From: Hyphomonas sp.
Lineage (GTDB): Bacteria > Pseudomonadota > Alphaproteobacteria > Caulobacterales > Hyphomonadaceae
Direction: 5' to 3'
Length of the DNA: 64,000 nt
Assembly: GCF_022844445.1 (NCBI RefSeq)
Contig: NZ_JALHLS010000012.1
Location: 1-64,000, forward strand
Within the stretch, counting starts at the first letter, position 1; the number at the start of each line of letters is the position of its first letter. Position numbers and translations under genes: made by a program. The notes beneath the pieces are model-generated. The model worked only from the letters and a program-made list of their open reading frames with translations, was not told where the DNA came from and did not search any database. Positions 49,827 through 59,777 of this stretch are shown one piece after another.

Positions 49827-50507
49827 ATGTGTGGCCGTTTTTTCCGCGAAGGCGTGACTTGGGCCGAGTATTTTGCAGCGCTGAACCTTCTCGGAGAGCT
49901 TCCGGAAACGGTCGAGCCGCCGGAAGCCACGTATAATGCGGCGCCGACGCAGATCCATCCTGTGGTGCGGCTCAACGAAGTCACGCGGGCGCGCGAGATG
50001 GTGCCGATGCAATGGGGGCTGGTGCCCTCATGGTGGACGAAGCCATTGTCGGAAAAGAAGTTCACGACCATCAATGCGCAATCCGAAACCGCGCACGAGA
50101 AGCCGGTGTTTCGCGGCGCCTTCCGGCACAAGCGCTGCCTGGTGCCGATCTCGGGCTATTATGAATGGTCCGTGAGCGGAAAGACGAAGACACCGTTTGC
50201 CTTCAAGCTGAAGAACCGGCTCTGGTTCTGCGTGGCGGGCCTGTGGGACGCGGCGCTGATCGACGGCTCCGAAATCCAGACCTTCACGATCCTGACTACA
50301 CGGCCCAACGATTTCACCGCCGGCATCCATGACCGGATGCCGGTGATACTGGCGCCCGAAAATTACGGCTGGTGGCTGGACCCAGCGATGGGCGATCCCA
50401 CGCCCCTGTTCGAACCGTTTCCAAGCGAGGACATGATGGCCTGGCCGATCGGCAATGCCGTCGGCAACGTCCGCAACAACTATCCGGCGCTTCTGGACGA
50501 GGTCTGA
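49827..50507 (+). CDS. SOS response-associated peptidase (SRAP/YedK family)
   Basis: MCGRFFREG (catalytic Cys2), NAAPTQIHPVVR, WGLVPSWW, INAQSETAHEKPVFRGAFRHKRCLVPISGYYEW. Confidence 0.95.
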   Translation: MCGRFFREGVTWAEYFAALNLLGELPETVEPPEATYNAAPTQIHPVVRLNEVTRAREMVPMQWGLVPSWWTKPLSEKKFTTINAQSETAHEKPVFRGAFRHKRCLVPISGYYEWSVSGKTKTPFAFKLKNRLWFCVAGLWDAALIDGSEIQTFTILTTRPNDFTAGIHDRMPVILAPENYGWWLDPAMGDPTPLFEPFPSEDMMAWPIGNAVGNVRNNYPALLDEV

Positions 50508-51094
50508 CCGAGGCCGCGCAGCAGGCGTTCGAAGGTCTCGAGGAATTGTTCCTTGGAAATGCCGAGCTTGCCCTGTGCCAGCGCATAGGCGGAGGCATTG
50601 AGCGAGGCCTGCAGCATCAGTGCGACGGGCACCGACATGGATTTCGGGAAGAGGCCGCGCCCGGCCAGATAATCCGTACCCGGAACCAACGTCCCGTTAC
50701 CGAGTTCGAACTCCAGCTGGTGCCAGCGCGCGGGGCCGAGAACAGAGGGCCCGTCCGCCAGGACAATGCGCTGGTATTCCGGCCGTGAAGCCCAGTCGAG
50801 ATAGACCCGGCTGCCAGCGAGGAAGGCGGCGAACGGATCGCTGCGGTCGAGCGCGGCCAGGCCTGCCGCACGGGCTTCAACGTCCATTTCCAGCTGCAGG
50901 TCGCGCCAGATCTGGAGGAAGAGCTCCTCCTTGCTGGTGAAATGGTGGAACAGGGCCCCCTTGGTGACCCCGGCGGCCTCGGCGATCGCCGTGACACTGG
51001 CGGCTGAATAGCCCTGCGAGGCAAACAGCTGGCGGGCGGCGCGAAGGACGGCTTCGCGCGTTTCTGCGGCCTGCTCTGAAGTGCGTTTCGCCAT
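50480..51094 (-). CDS. TetR/AcrR-family transcriptional regulator
   Basis: N-terminal HTH TREAVLRAARQLFASQGYSAASVTAIAEAAGVTKGALFHHFTSKEELF. Confidence 0.95.
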   Translation of the reverse strand: MAKRTSEQAAETREAVLRAARQLFASQGYSAASVTAIAEAAGVTKGALFHHFTSKEELFLQIWRDLQLEMDVEARAAGLAALDRSDPFAAFLAGSRVYLDWASRPEYQRIVLADGPSVLGPARWHQLEFELGNGTLVPGTDYLAGRGLFPKSMSVPVALMLQASLNASAYALAQGKLGISKEQFLETFERLLRGLGQTSSRSAG

Positions 51095-51118
51095 GCATTT
51101 GCCTGTTGAGCCCTTATA

Positions 51119-51131
51119 ATACCGATGGTAT
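51119..51131. promoter_or_regulatory. Candidate TetR operator overlapping the tetR promoter
   Basis: Perfect inverted repeat ATACC-GAT-GGTAT 25 bp upstream of the tetR start; minus-strand TTCGAC-17 nt-TATTAT promoter-like elements overlap it. Confidence 0.5.
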
Positions 51132-51287
51132 GTAAAAAGTCGAACTGCTTCTTTCAGGGGCAGCGAACCTAAGCTCTCTCACTCAATGGCTCGCAGGCTG
51201 GGTGGGGCCCGTTCGCGGGACCAGACTGCACATTCGGACCGCGCAGACCGCCTTATGGCGGCGTTTGCGCGGTCCTTTTTTTGTCCA
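51127..51287 (+). ncRNA. Candidate intergenic small RNA ending in a strong terminator
   Basis: No ORF on + strand explains the hairpin GGACCGCGCAGACCGCC-TTAT-GGCGGCGTTTGCGCGGTCC-TTTTTTT (51237-51282); TATAAT at 51115-51120 sits a promoter distance upstream of ~51127. 5' end is a guess. Confidence 0.3.
51237..51282 (+). terminator. Strong rho-independent terminator on the plus strand, overlapping the 3' end of the radical SAM gene
   Basis: Long GC-rich stem with TTAT loop followed by T7 on the + strand; no T-run on the minus side. Confidence 0.8.
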
Positions 51288-52325
51288 GCCGGGCCTGCCG
51301 CAGGGCCTTTAGGTCGCCGCCGAGTCGCTCTTCGAAATACCGGTCGCAGCCGAGGCAGGCATTGGCGACTTCCCGCCCCTTCCCGTCCATAGCCACGGAG
51401 CGCGCGCGGAACTCCTCGCGGCTCCAGCCAGTCTCCAGACCCATGCCTTCCGGATCGCCGTCGTTGAGAGCCCGGATGGCCGGCAGCGTCTGCACACTGG
51501 TGAGGATTTCCTCCAACCGCTCTTCGGCGAGTGAGCCGAGCGGTGCTTTCGTCTTCAGGCAGCAGGGATAGATGGAACCGTCCGGCTCGATGGCGATTTC
51601 GCTGCCAGCGGCGTGCATCTTCAGGAAGTTCTTTGCCCCCGACCAGCGGGCGCAAAAGTTCGTCTCGTAGCCGGCATTGGTAAGGCCGTTGGCCCAGGCC
51701 CGCCCGCGCGGCCAAAGTTCGCCGATCCAGAGTTCAGGCTGGGCGCCGAAAAAAGGAAAGTCGGCTCGCCGCCGCGCGGCCGCGCGGCGGGATCGGGCGC
51801 GCGCAGCTTCGCGCTCTTCGCGCCGCCAAGTGAGACCTCGCGCACCCCCTTCTCGGCCATCATCGCCCGGATCTTCTCCATGAAGCGGAACTTGCGCTCC
51901 CCCTTCATGCCGACATGGTAGTCGTCGATCGAGGCAATCGCGATGGTCGTGACACCGCGGGCAAGCATGGCGTCGATATGTTCCGGCTCGAGCACGTCTC
52001 CCGTCGTCTGAACAGACAGGCGAGGCGGCGCATCCGGCCAGCGGCGGCGGATGGCGTCGAGGGCGGGGTAGAACAGCTCTTCCCGCACACCGTCGATCAG
52101 CAGTTCGCCGCCCGCCATCACGATCAGGGTCGGCTGGCGGGCCCCGGCCGCGTCGGTCCATGTCATGTCGTCCGGCAGGTTCGCCAGGATGGCCTCATAG
52201 GCCCTCTGCCCCTCGGCGACGACATCCGTCAGGGCGCTGCGCACATAGGGGCGGAAACGGTCATCGTAGCAGTGCGCGCACTTGCGGTGGCAAGCCCAGG
52301 TAAGCACCCAATAGAGCGATTGCAT
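51253..52325 (-). pseudogene. Radical SAM/SPASM-like protein split by a -1 frame change at a T6 homopolymer
   Basis: N-terminal half 52325->51621 frame: MQSLYWVLTWACHRKCAHCYDD (Cx3Cx2C). C-terminal half in the 51253 frame: FGAQPELWIGELWPRGRAWANGLTNAGYETNFCARWSG...DGSIYPCCLKTKAPLGS...NACLGCDRYFEE. Adding one T at the T6 run fuses them as GEPTFLFFGAQPELWIGELW. Confidence 0.75.
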
Positions 52326-52442
52326 ATCGTTTCCCCTGCTGACCTTGCTCCAGGGTGCGACCTTAGCTGCTCGGCCCTGCCGAAATCAGCAGAACCATGA
52401 AACTTCTCGGCTTTCCATGCGTATCAGCCAGCTGACGCAGTC

Positions 52443-52672
52443 TTGACGACGGCACTTGAGAAAGTCGAAGCAGACGTGTTCGACATAGCGATCCTCGAGG
52501 CCGGACCGTGCTGCCGGTGGCCGACACGCTGCTCCGCAAGGGTATTCCGTTCGTGTTCACTACCGCGACGGCAGAGTTCGAAGACCTGCCGGCCCCTTAC
52601 AACGGCGCGCCCGTCTGTCGCAAGCCTGCCAACGAGGCCGAGCTGGCGGACCTTTTGGTCAACCTGACGCGC
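52443..52672 (+). pseudogene. Response-regulator receiver-domain remnant
   Basis: Frame A: ALEKVEADVFDIAILEAG (beta3 region). Frame B: LPVADTLLRKGIPFVFTTATAEFEDLPAPYNGAPVCRKPANEAELADLLVNLTR (beta4-beta5 with KP). N-terminal part and linker residues are missing. Confidence 0.6.
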
Positions 52673-52867
52673 AGAGAAGCCCTGCCTGGCGGCGCAGAAT
52701 CCCAGGGCGGCGGAACGGTCGCGGTCCCCCACCTGTTGCAGCCCGTTCAGGTTCAACTCTCTAGAACAACCTCAGAGGGTGGGGGGAAGCATACTCCTCC
52801 CTGTTCTTGGGGAATGGCCCTTTGGCGGCCCTCGCTCACAAGGCGGGGGCCGTTCTGATTCCGGAAA

Positions 52868-53839
52868 TCAGCGCAGCTCCCCGCAGCGGGCCTCGTACTC
52901 GGCGATCGCGTCCGGCATCCATTTACGAAAGTTCTCGGCGCGGGTTTCCGAGGCCGGGTGGGTGCTCATCCATTCCGGCGGGCGCTGGCCACTTCCGATC
53001 GCGCCCATCCGCTCCCAGAGCTCCGGAGCCTCGCGGGGGTCGTAGCAGGCCCGCACCAGCAGATCGAGACCGATCTTGTCGGCCTGCGTTTCGTGATCGC
53101 GCGAGAAGGCGAGGAAGCCGCCCTGCGCCGCCACGCCGAAAGCCTGCATTACCATCTGCTGCTGGCCGGCGCTCATGTCGCCCATGCCGACGGCCACCGC
53201 CATCTGGCCGATCTGTAACAGCTGCTGCGTGCTCATCCGGGCTGCGCCGTGGTGGGCAAGCGCATGGCCGATCTCGTGGCCCATGACGACGGCGAGTTTA
53301 TCTACATCCTCGAGGTCGGCGAGCGTGACGCGGCCATCATTATTGCCGGTGATGTCGAGGATGCCGGTATAGACGGCCACATAGCCGCCCGGCAGGCAGA
53401 AGGCGTTGGGCGTTGCGGAATCGACGACGTAATAGGTCCACTCGAACTTCTCCACGACGCCCGGCATATTGTAGCCGGCCGTGCGATAGTCGTTCTCGAG
53501 TTCAAGCGCCGCCTTCTCCAGCCTCGCGCCGATCTCGCGGACGGTCTCGGTCACCTCGCGCGCCTCGCCGATGCAGCTGGCCTGATCGGCGCACAGCACG
53601 GTGTTTCCCTGCTGCTGCTCGCCCTGCAGAATCTGCAGGTAGGACTCGGCGCCGAGCTTGATCTCCTGCTCGACCGACATCGTGTTCAGCTGCTTACTGC
53701 CGGGCGCGAAAGGCACCTCTTTCTGGTTCGACTGCCAGTAGATGAACAGGCCGACGAGCGCGAGCAGGATGATGCCGAACCGGCCGCCGAGCAGATCCCC
53801 GAGCCCGTTGGCGCGGATGCGGCTGTCGTCACGTCGCAT
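52868..53839 (-). CDS. M48 family metallopeptidase
   Basis: VVMGHEIGHALAHHGAARMS (HExxH); ETQADKIGLDLLVRA; GQRPPEWMSTHPASETRAENF. Confidence 0.9.
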   Translation of the reverse strand: MRRDDSRIRANGLGDLLGGRFGIILLALVGLFIYWQSNQKEVPFAPGSKQLNTMSVEQEIKLGAESYLQILQGEQQQGNTVLCADQASCIGEAREVTETVREIGARLEKAALELENDYRTAGYNMPGVVEKFEWTYYVVDSATPNAFCLPGGYVAVYTGILDITGNNDGRVTLADLEDVDKLAVVMGHEIGHALAHHGAARMSTQQLLQIGQMAVAVGMGDMSAGQQQMVMQAFGVAAQGGFLAFSRDHETQADKIGLDLLVRACYDPREAPELWERMGAIGSGQRPPEWMSTHPASETRAENFRKWMPDAIAEYEARCGELR

Positions 53840-53953
53840 GGGTCAGTATCCTTGGTTTGGCAGGCTCTGAGTATAAATAGGCGAGCGCTGGCGTCAGGGA
53901 AAGCGGCGAAGACCGGGTTTGCGAACCAGCCCCGCCACCGCTATGTGAGATGC

Positions 53954-54688
53954 ATGACCCAGACCACAACCGCCCCCAAACTCGAGATCCGGATCGTTCC
54001 GGTCACGCCGCTGCAGCAGAACACGTCGATGATCTGGTCGACGGAGACAATGGAGGGCGTGTTCGTTGATCCGGGCGGCGATATTGACCGGCTCATGGGC
54101 GCCGCCGAGCATTTCGGGGTGAAGATCGTCGCCGTCTGGCTGACGCATGGCCACCTCGACCATGCGGGCGCGGCGATGGCGGTGAAGGAGCGCACCGGCT
54201 GCCCGATCATCGGGCCGCACAAGGACGACCAGTGGCTGCTCGACGAGATCGAAGCGCAGGGCGCGCGCTATGGCATCACCGACGGCAAGAACGTGATGCC
54301 GGACCGTTATCTGGATGACGGCGACGTGCTTGAACTGGCCGGCAACAAGTTCGGCGTGGCCCACTGTCCCGGCCACACGCCGGGCCATGTGGTCATCTAC
54401 AGTCAGGAAGGCGCGATGGCCTTTGTCGGTGACGTGCTGTTCCGCGGCTCGGTGGGGCGCACGGATTTTCCGCGCGGCAATCACCAGCAGCTGATCGATT
54501 CGATTACCGGCAAGCTCTGGCCTCTCGGCGACCAGATGCGTTTCGTGCCGGGCCACGGACCGATGAGCACTTTCGGCCAGGAACGCCTCGACAATCCCTT
54601 CGTCGCGGATGCGGTGACCGGATATGCGGGCGCCGAGAAGGGCGAAGTCGACATCATCGGCCAGCGCCTGTCCAAACGGTGGACCTGA
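53954..54688 (+). CDS. MBL-fold metallo-hydrolase (glyoxalase II-like)
   Basis: WLTHGHLDHAGAAMAV, HCPGHTPGHVVIYS, FVGDVLFRGSVGRTDFPRGNHQQL, FVPGHGPMSTFGQER. Start trimmed to ATG 53954. Confidence 0.93.
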   Translation: MTQTTTAPKLEIRIVPVTPLQQNTSMIWSTETMEGVFVDPGGDIDRLMGAAEHFGVKIVAVWLTHGHLDHAGAAMAVKERTGCPIIGPHKDDQWLLDEIEAQGARYGITDGKNVMPDRYLDDGDVLELAGNKFGVAHCPGHTPGHVVIYSQEGAMAFVGDVLFRGSVGRTDFPRGNHQQLIDSITGKLWPLGDQMRFVPGHGPMSTFGQERLDNPFVADAVTGYAGAEKGEVDIIGQRLSKRWT

Positions 54689-54761
54689 TATTCCTGTAAT
54701 GCGCCGGAACCGCCATATGAGGCGGGCGTTGCTTCTTCAGTATCTGAAAAGGAGCCATCGC

Positions 54762-55088
54762 ATGAAGATCTCTCTCAAAATTGCCGCTGTCAGCACCGCC
54801 GCCCTGTTCATGGCGGCCTGTACGTCTTCTGGCACTGCCGAACGCAACGCCCTGGGCGGCGCCGCCGTCGGCGCGGTTGCCGGCGCCGCAATCGGAAACA
54901 ATGTGGGTGACGGCGATGCCAAGCGCGGCGCTGCGATCGGCGCGGCTGTCGGCGGTGTAGCCGGCGCGGTGAAGGGTTGTAGCGAGGCCGGCGACTGCGG
55001 CGGCAGCAACCCGGAGACACGCGATTCTGACGGCGACGGCTATGCCGACGCCAATGACCGTTTCCCGAACGACCGCTATCGCTGGTAG
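54762..55088 (+). CDS. Glycine-zipper lipoprotein with C-terminal acidic Ca-binding-like repeat
   Basis: MKISLKIAAVSTAALFMAACTSS lipobox; GGAAVGAVAGAAIGNNVGDGDAKRGAAIGAAVGGVAGAVKG glycine zipper; DSDGDGYADANDRFPND (thrombospondin type-3/EF-like). Confidence 0.85.
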   Translation: MKISLKIAAVSTAALFMAACTSSGTAERNALGGAAVGAVAGAAIGNNVGDGDAKRGAAIGAAVGGVAGAVKGCSEAGDCGGSNPETRDSDGDGYADANDRFPNDRYRW

Positions 55089-55110
55089 CCAGTCATCGGG
55101 CTGAAAACAG

Positions 55111-55144
55111 AAAACCCGGCTCGCCGTAGCGGCAGCCGGGGGTC
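55111..55144 (+). terminator. Candidate terminator after glycine-zipper lipoprotein gene
   Basis: ACCCGGCTcGCCGTAGCGGCAGCCGGGGGT followed by cttcttgt. Confidence 0.45.
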
Positions 55145-55319
55145 TTCTTGTATCCGTGCGAGGCTTATTCGGCAGGTCCCGGTTCGGCCGGCTCCGTCAG
55201 GTTGAGCAGGATGTTCAGAAGCCAGGGCGGCAAAGCGGGCGGCGAGCGGCACGGCTCCCGCGTTTTCCGCAAGTCTGCGAAAGATCAGGCCGGACGCCAC
55301 CCGGCATTGCAGGCGCCGC

Positions 55320-55787
55320 TTACTTCACTTCCGAGACGACGACGAATTGCGGCGCTTCGGCGAAACCCATGAAGCTGCCCATGACGGTCTGCACCGTCTC
55401 GCCGCCCATATCCTCGGCGACGAAACCATCGAGGTCCGGAATGGCGAAGGCTTCGATATAGGCGATGCCCGGGGCGCCCTCGCCCATCAGCAGACGCTCG
55501 GCGCGGTAGGTGCGGAAATCCTGCACGCGGGCGAGCGAGCGCATGGCGGGCTGGTCGGCCGTGCGCACCCACTCTTCGAACTGCTCGGGGGTGACGCCCT
55601 CTTTCAGAGTGTAGAGGATAAAGAGGTTCGGCGTGGTGGTAACGCGTACCTCCTTGATGACCTCAACGGTTGTGACTTCCGCTGCGGCAGGCTGCGCCGG
55701 CAGCTCCGTCTCTGCGCCGATGGATACGCAAGCCGGCAAGGAAAGCGCGGCAAATGCAGCAATGGAAGCGGTGACGAAACGGCGCAT
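55320..55787 (-). CDS. RedY/HapK-like dimeric alpha-beta-barrel lipoprotein
   Basis: Lipobox FAALSLPACVS; LFILYTLKEGVTPEQFEEWVRTADQPAMRSLARVQDFRTYR...AYIEAFAIPDLDGFVAEDMGGETVQTVMGSFMGFAE. Confidence 0.55.
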   Translation of the reverse strand: MRRFVTASIAAFAALSLPACVSIGAETELPAQPAAAEVTTVEVIKEVRVTTTPNLFILYTLKEGVTPEQFEEWVRTADQPAMRSLARVQDFRTYRAERLLMGEGAPGIAYIEAFAIPDLDGFVAEDMGGETVQTVMGSFMGFAEAPQFVVVSEVK

Positions 55788-55942
55788 GATGAGAAACCTT
55801 GTGCTAGGGATGCGAAAGCGCGCTATCCGCAGCAGGATTCGCGGGCGCTTTCCATGCGTTTCAGAACATTGCAGTGCTTGCCCGCTGCCCCGACTCCCCG
55901 CTATAGGGCAGCCGTTTGCCCGCCGACCCAGGAGAGTCCCCC

Positions 55943-58900
55943 ATGCCGAAGCGCACAGATATCTCCTCGATCCTCATTATCGGTGCCGGACCGATCATCA
56001 TCGGCCAGGCCTGCGAGTTCGACTATTCGGGCGTTCAGGCCGTCAAGGCGCTGAAGGCGGAAGGCTACCGCGTCATCCTGGTGAACTCGAACCCCGCCAC
56101 GATCATGACCGATCCGGACCTGGCGGACGCAACCTATATCGAACCGATCCTGCCGGAGATCGTCGAGAAGATCATCGCTATCGAGAAGCCGGACGCCCTC
56201 CTGCCGACAATGGGCGGGCAGACAGCGCTGAACTGCGCCCTCGACCTGCACCATTCGGGCATTCTGAAAAAGTATGGCGTGGAGCTGATCGGCGCGAAGG
56301 CGGAAGCCATCGAGATGGCCGAGGACCGCAAACTCTTCCGCGAGGCGATGGACCGAATCGGCCTCGAGAACCCGCGCGCCGCGATCATTGCCTCGCCGGA
56401 ACTTCCCACCGAGGCCGGCAAGCCCAAGCGCTTTGACCGCATCTCCGGCCTCAAGGCAGCGATGGATGCCATCGACATCGTCGGCCTACCTGCCGTCATC
56501 CGCCCGGCCTTCACGCTCGGCGGCACCGGCGGCGGCATTGCCTACAATGTCGAGGAGTATGAAGAGATCTGCCGCTCGGGTCTCGCCGCCTCGCCCACAG
56601 CCCAGATCCTCGTCGACGAAAGCCTCGTCGGCTGGAAGGAGTACGAAATGGAAGTCGTCCGCGACAAGGCGGACAACTGCATCATCGTCTGCTCCATCGA
56701 GAATATTGACCCGATGGGTGTCCACACCGGCGACTCCATCACCGTGGCGCCGGCGCTGACGCTGACGGACAAAGAGTATCAGGTGATGCGCAACGCCTCG
56801 ATCGCGGTGCTGCGCGAGATCGGCGTGGAGACCGGCGGCTCGAACGTACAGTTCGCTGTCAATCCGAAGGACGGCCGCCTCGTCGTCATCGAGATGAACC
56901 CGCGCGTCTCGCGCTCTTCAGCGCTCGCCTCCAAGGCCACAGGCTTCCCGATTGCAAAGATCGCTGCGAAGCTCGCCGTTGGATACACGCTTGATGAACT
57001 TCTGAACGACATCACGGGCGTCACACCTGCTTCGTTCGAGCCGACCATCGATTATGTCGTCACCAAGATCCCGCGCTTCGCCTTCGAGAAGTACAAGGGC
57101 GCCGACCCCGTACTGACCACCGCGATGAAATCCGTGGGCGAAGCGATGGCTATCGGCCGCAGCTTCCAGGAGAGCCTGCAGAAGGCGCTCTGCTCGCTGG
57201 AGACGGGCCTGTCCGGCCTCAACGAAATACCCTTCGATAGCGTGGCGTCACTGCGCCAGGCGCTGGGTATTCAGTCCCCGGACCGTCTGCGCGTGATCGC
57301 TGAAGCCTTCCGCATGGGCCTCAGTGTGGAGGACGTTCAGAACGTCACCTCGTTTGACCCGTGGTTCCTGCGGCAGATCGAAGACATCGTGATGACCGAA
57401 GGCGAGATTCGGGGAAAAGGCCTGCCCCGCACCGCGCATGAGCTGATCGAGCTGAAAGCCAAGGGCTTTTCCGACAAGCGTCTCGGCGAGTTGACCGGTC
57501 AGGCCGAAGGCTGGGTGCGCGGCCTGCGTCATTCGATGAACGTGCGCCCGGTCTACAAGCGGATTGATACCTGTGCGGCCGAATTTGCTGCCAAGACGCC
57601 TTACCTCTATTCGACCTACGAGCACGCCGCGTACGGACAGGGCGCGCCGGACTGCGAGGCCCTGCCTTCAACGCGCAAGAAGGCGATGATCCTCGGTGGC
57701 GGCCCCAACCGTATCGGTCAGGGTATTGAGTTCGACTATTGCTGCTGCCACGCCGCCTTCGCGATGTCGGATCTCGGCATCGAGTCAATCATGGTCAACT
57801 GCAACCCGGAAACGGTGTCCACGGACTATGATACCTCGGACCGCCTGTATTTCGAGCCCCTGACGATCGAGCACGTGCTCGAGATTGTGCACAAGGAGCA
57901 ATCGAGCGGTGAACTTCTCGGCCTGATCGTGCAATTCGGTGGTCAGACACCGCTGAAGCTGGCCGGCCCGCTGTTCGATGAGAAGGTGCCGATCCTCGGC
58001 ACGACGCCCGCCTCCATCGACCTTGCCGAAGACCGCGAGCAGTTTGCCCGCCTGCTCGACGAATTGAAAATCCAGCAGGCGCCGTCGCGCACTGCGCGCA
58101 GCGTCGAGGAAGCAGAAGTGAAGGCCAACGAGATCGGATATCCGGTCATGCTGCGCCCTTCGTTCGTGCTGGGCGGCCGCGCCATGGAAATCGCGCGCAA
58201 TGACGAGGACCTGCGCAAATTCGCAGCCGAAGCGCTGAAGGTGTCCGGCGACCAGTCACTGTTCATCGACCGCTATCTCTCTGACGCCATCGAGGTGGAC
58301 GTCGATGCGATCTGCGACGGGCACGATGTGCACGTGGCCGGCATCATGGAGCATATCGAGGAAGCCGGCGTGCACTCGGGCGACTCCGCCTGCGCTCTGC
58401 CACCCTTCACACTGTCGCCCGCGTTGCAGGGCCGGCTGGCCAAGCAGACCATTGCGCTTGCCCGTGCGCTGAACGTCCGCGGCCTGATCAACATCCAGTT
58501 CGCGGTCAAAGGTGAGGAGATCTACGTCCTCGAAGCGAACCCCCGCGCCAGCCGCACGGTGCCCTTCGTGGCCAAAGCCGTCGGTGCACCGATTGCGGCT
58601 ATCGCGGCCAAGGTGATGGCCGGCCGTCCGCTGACGGACTTCGACCTGCGCCACGCCAACCCGCGCCGCATCGCCATCAAGGAAGCTGTCTTCCCCTTCG
58701 CCCGCTTCCCGGGCGTAGACCCGCAGCTTGGCCCAGAGATGCGTTCGACCGGCGAAGTCATGGGCTGGGACGATGATTTCGGAATGGCATTCCTGAAGAG
58801 CCAGCTTGGCGGCGGCATCCGCCTGCCGGCCGAAGGCGCAGTGTTCATCTCAGTGCGCGACAATGACAAGCCGGGCGCCGTGGAAGCGGCCCGCAACCTG

Positions 58901-59221
58901 GTCGAGATGGGCTTCACGATCCTCGCGACCAGCGGCACGGCTACGCATCTGGAAGCGAACGGCATCCCGATCAAGCGCGTCAACAAGGTCCTCGAAGGCC
59001 AGCCCCACATCGTGGACGCGATGATCAACGGCGAAGTGCAGCTGATGTTCAACACGACCGAAGGCGCCGCCTCCTTGTCGGATTCCGCCTCCATCCGGCG
59101 CACCGCGGTCGCCCGTAAAATCCCTTATTTCACAACACTTGCCGCCTCGATTGCCGCTGTTCAGGCCATCGCGAGCCTGAAAACACAGGAAATCTCGGTG
59201 CGTGCCTTGCAAAGCACCTGA
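55943..59221 (+). CDS. carB: Carbamoyl-phosphate synthase large subunit
   Basis: [62 protein letters not shown]...; duplicated ATP-grasp halves. Confidence 0.98.
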   Translation: MPKRTDISSILIIGAGPIIIGQACEFDYSGVQAVKALKAEGYRVILVNSNPATIMTDPDLADATYIEPILPEIVEKIIAIEKPDALLPTMGGQTALNCALDLHHSGILKKYGVELIGAKAEAIEMAEDRKLFREAMDRIGLENPRAAIIASPELPTEAGKPKRFDRISGLKAAMDAIDIVGLPAVIRPAFTLGGTGGGIAYNVEEYEEICRSGLAASPTAQILVDESLVGWKEYEMEVVRDKADNCIIVCSIENIDPMGVHTGDSITVAPALTLTDKEYQVMRNASIAVLREIGVETGGSNVQFAVNPKDGRLVVIEMNPRVSRSSALASKATGFPIAKIAAKLAVGYTLDELLNDITGVTPASFEPTIDYVVTKIPRFAFEKYKGADPVLTTAMKSVGEAMAIGRSFQESLQKALCSLETGLSGLNEIPFDSVASLRQALGIQSPDRLRVIAEAFRMGLSVEDVQNVTSFDPWFLRQIEDIVMTEGEIRGKGLPRTAHELIELKAKGFSDKRLGELTGQAEGWVRGLRHSMNVRPVYKRIDTCAAEFAAKTPYLYSTYEHAAYGQGAPDCEALPSTRKKAMILGGGPNRIGQGIEFDYCCCHAAFAMSDLGIESIMVNCNPETVSTDYDTSDRLYFEPLTIEHVLEIVHKEQSSGELLGLIVQFGGQTPLKLAGPLFDEKVPILGTTPASIDLAEDREQFARLLDELKIQQAPSRTARSVEEAEVKANEIGYPVMLRPSFVLGGRAMEIARNDEDLRKFAAEALKVSGDQSLFIDRYLSDAIEVDVDAICDGHDVHVAGIMEHIEEAGVHSGDSACALPPFTLSPALQGRLAKQTIALARALNVRGLINIQFAVKGEEIYVLEANPRASRTVPFVAKAVGAPIAAIAAKVMAGRPLTDFDLRHANPRRIAIKEAVFPFARFPGVDPQLGPEMRSTGEVMGWDDDFGMAFLKSQLGGGIRLPAEGAVFISVRDNDKPGAVEAARNLVEMGFTILATSGTATHLEANGIPIKRVNKVLEGQPHIVDAMINGEVQLMFNTTEGAASLSDSASIRRTAVARKIPYFTTLAASIAAVQAIASLKTQEISVRALQST

Positions 59222-59292
59222 GCTCGCCCCACTTGACGCGATTGCTTTTTGAAACCACGCTTTCTTGCCGCGCAAGATGAGGGAATCTCACG

Positions 59293-59766
59293 ATGGAACG
59301 CATACCGATGACCGCCGAAGGCCATGCTGCACTTCAGGCTGAACTCAAGGTGCTGAAATCCGTCGAGCGGCCCAGCATCATTGCGGCCATTTCCGAAGCG
59401 CGTTCGCATGGCGATCTGTCCGAAAACGCGGAATACCACGCCGCCAAGGAGAAGCAGAGCTTCATCGAGGGCCGCATTAGCGAACTCGACGACAAGCTTG
59501 CACGTGCTGACATCATCGATGTCAGCAAGCTGAACGGCAAGAAAATCCGCTTCGGCGCGACGGTGACCATCGTCGATGTCGATTCCGAAGAGAAGTTCAC
59601 CTACAAGATCGTCGGCGAAGACGAGGCCAGCGTTAAGGACGGCAAGATCTCCGTCACTTCGCCCCTCGCCCGTGCCATGATTGGTAAGGAAGAAGGCGAC
59701 GAGGCAGAAGTCTCGGCCCCCTCGGGCGCGCGCGCCTACGAAATCGCCAAGGTCGTTTACAAGTAA
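59293..59766 (+). CDS. greA: Transcription elongation factor GreA
   Basis: [62 protein letters not shown]. Confidence 0.97.
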   Translation: MERIPMTAEGHAALQAELKVLKSVERPSIIAAISEARSHGDLSENAEYHAAKEKQSFIEGRISELDDKLARADIIDVSKLNGKKIRFGATVTIVDVDSEEKFTYKIVGEDEASVKDGKISVTSPLARAMIGKEEGDEAEVSAPSGARAYEIAKVVYK

Positions 59767-59777
59767 GGATACGCGCC

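Noticed and set aside
51127-51287. Assigning the tetR-radical SAM intergenic transcript to 6S, SRP or split tmRNA
   Set aside because: SRP (GGAAGGAAGCAGCC) and tmRNA tag/T-arm signatures are absent; 6S could not be verified by eye, so it is left as an unnamed candidate.
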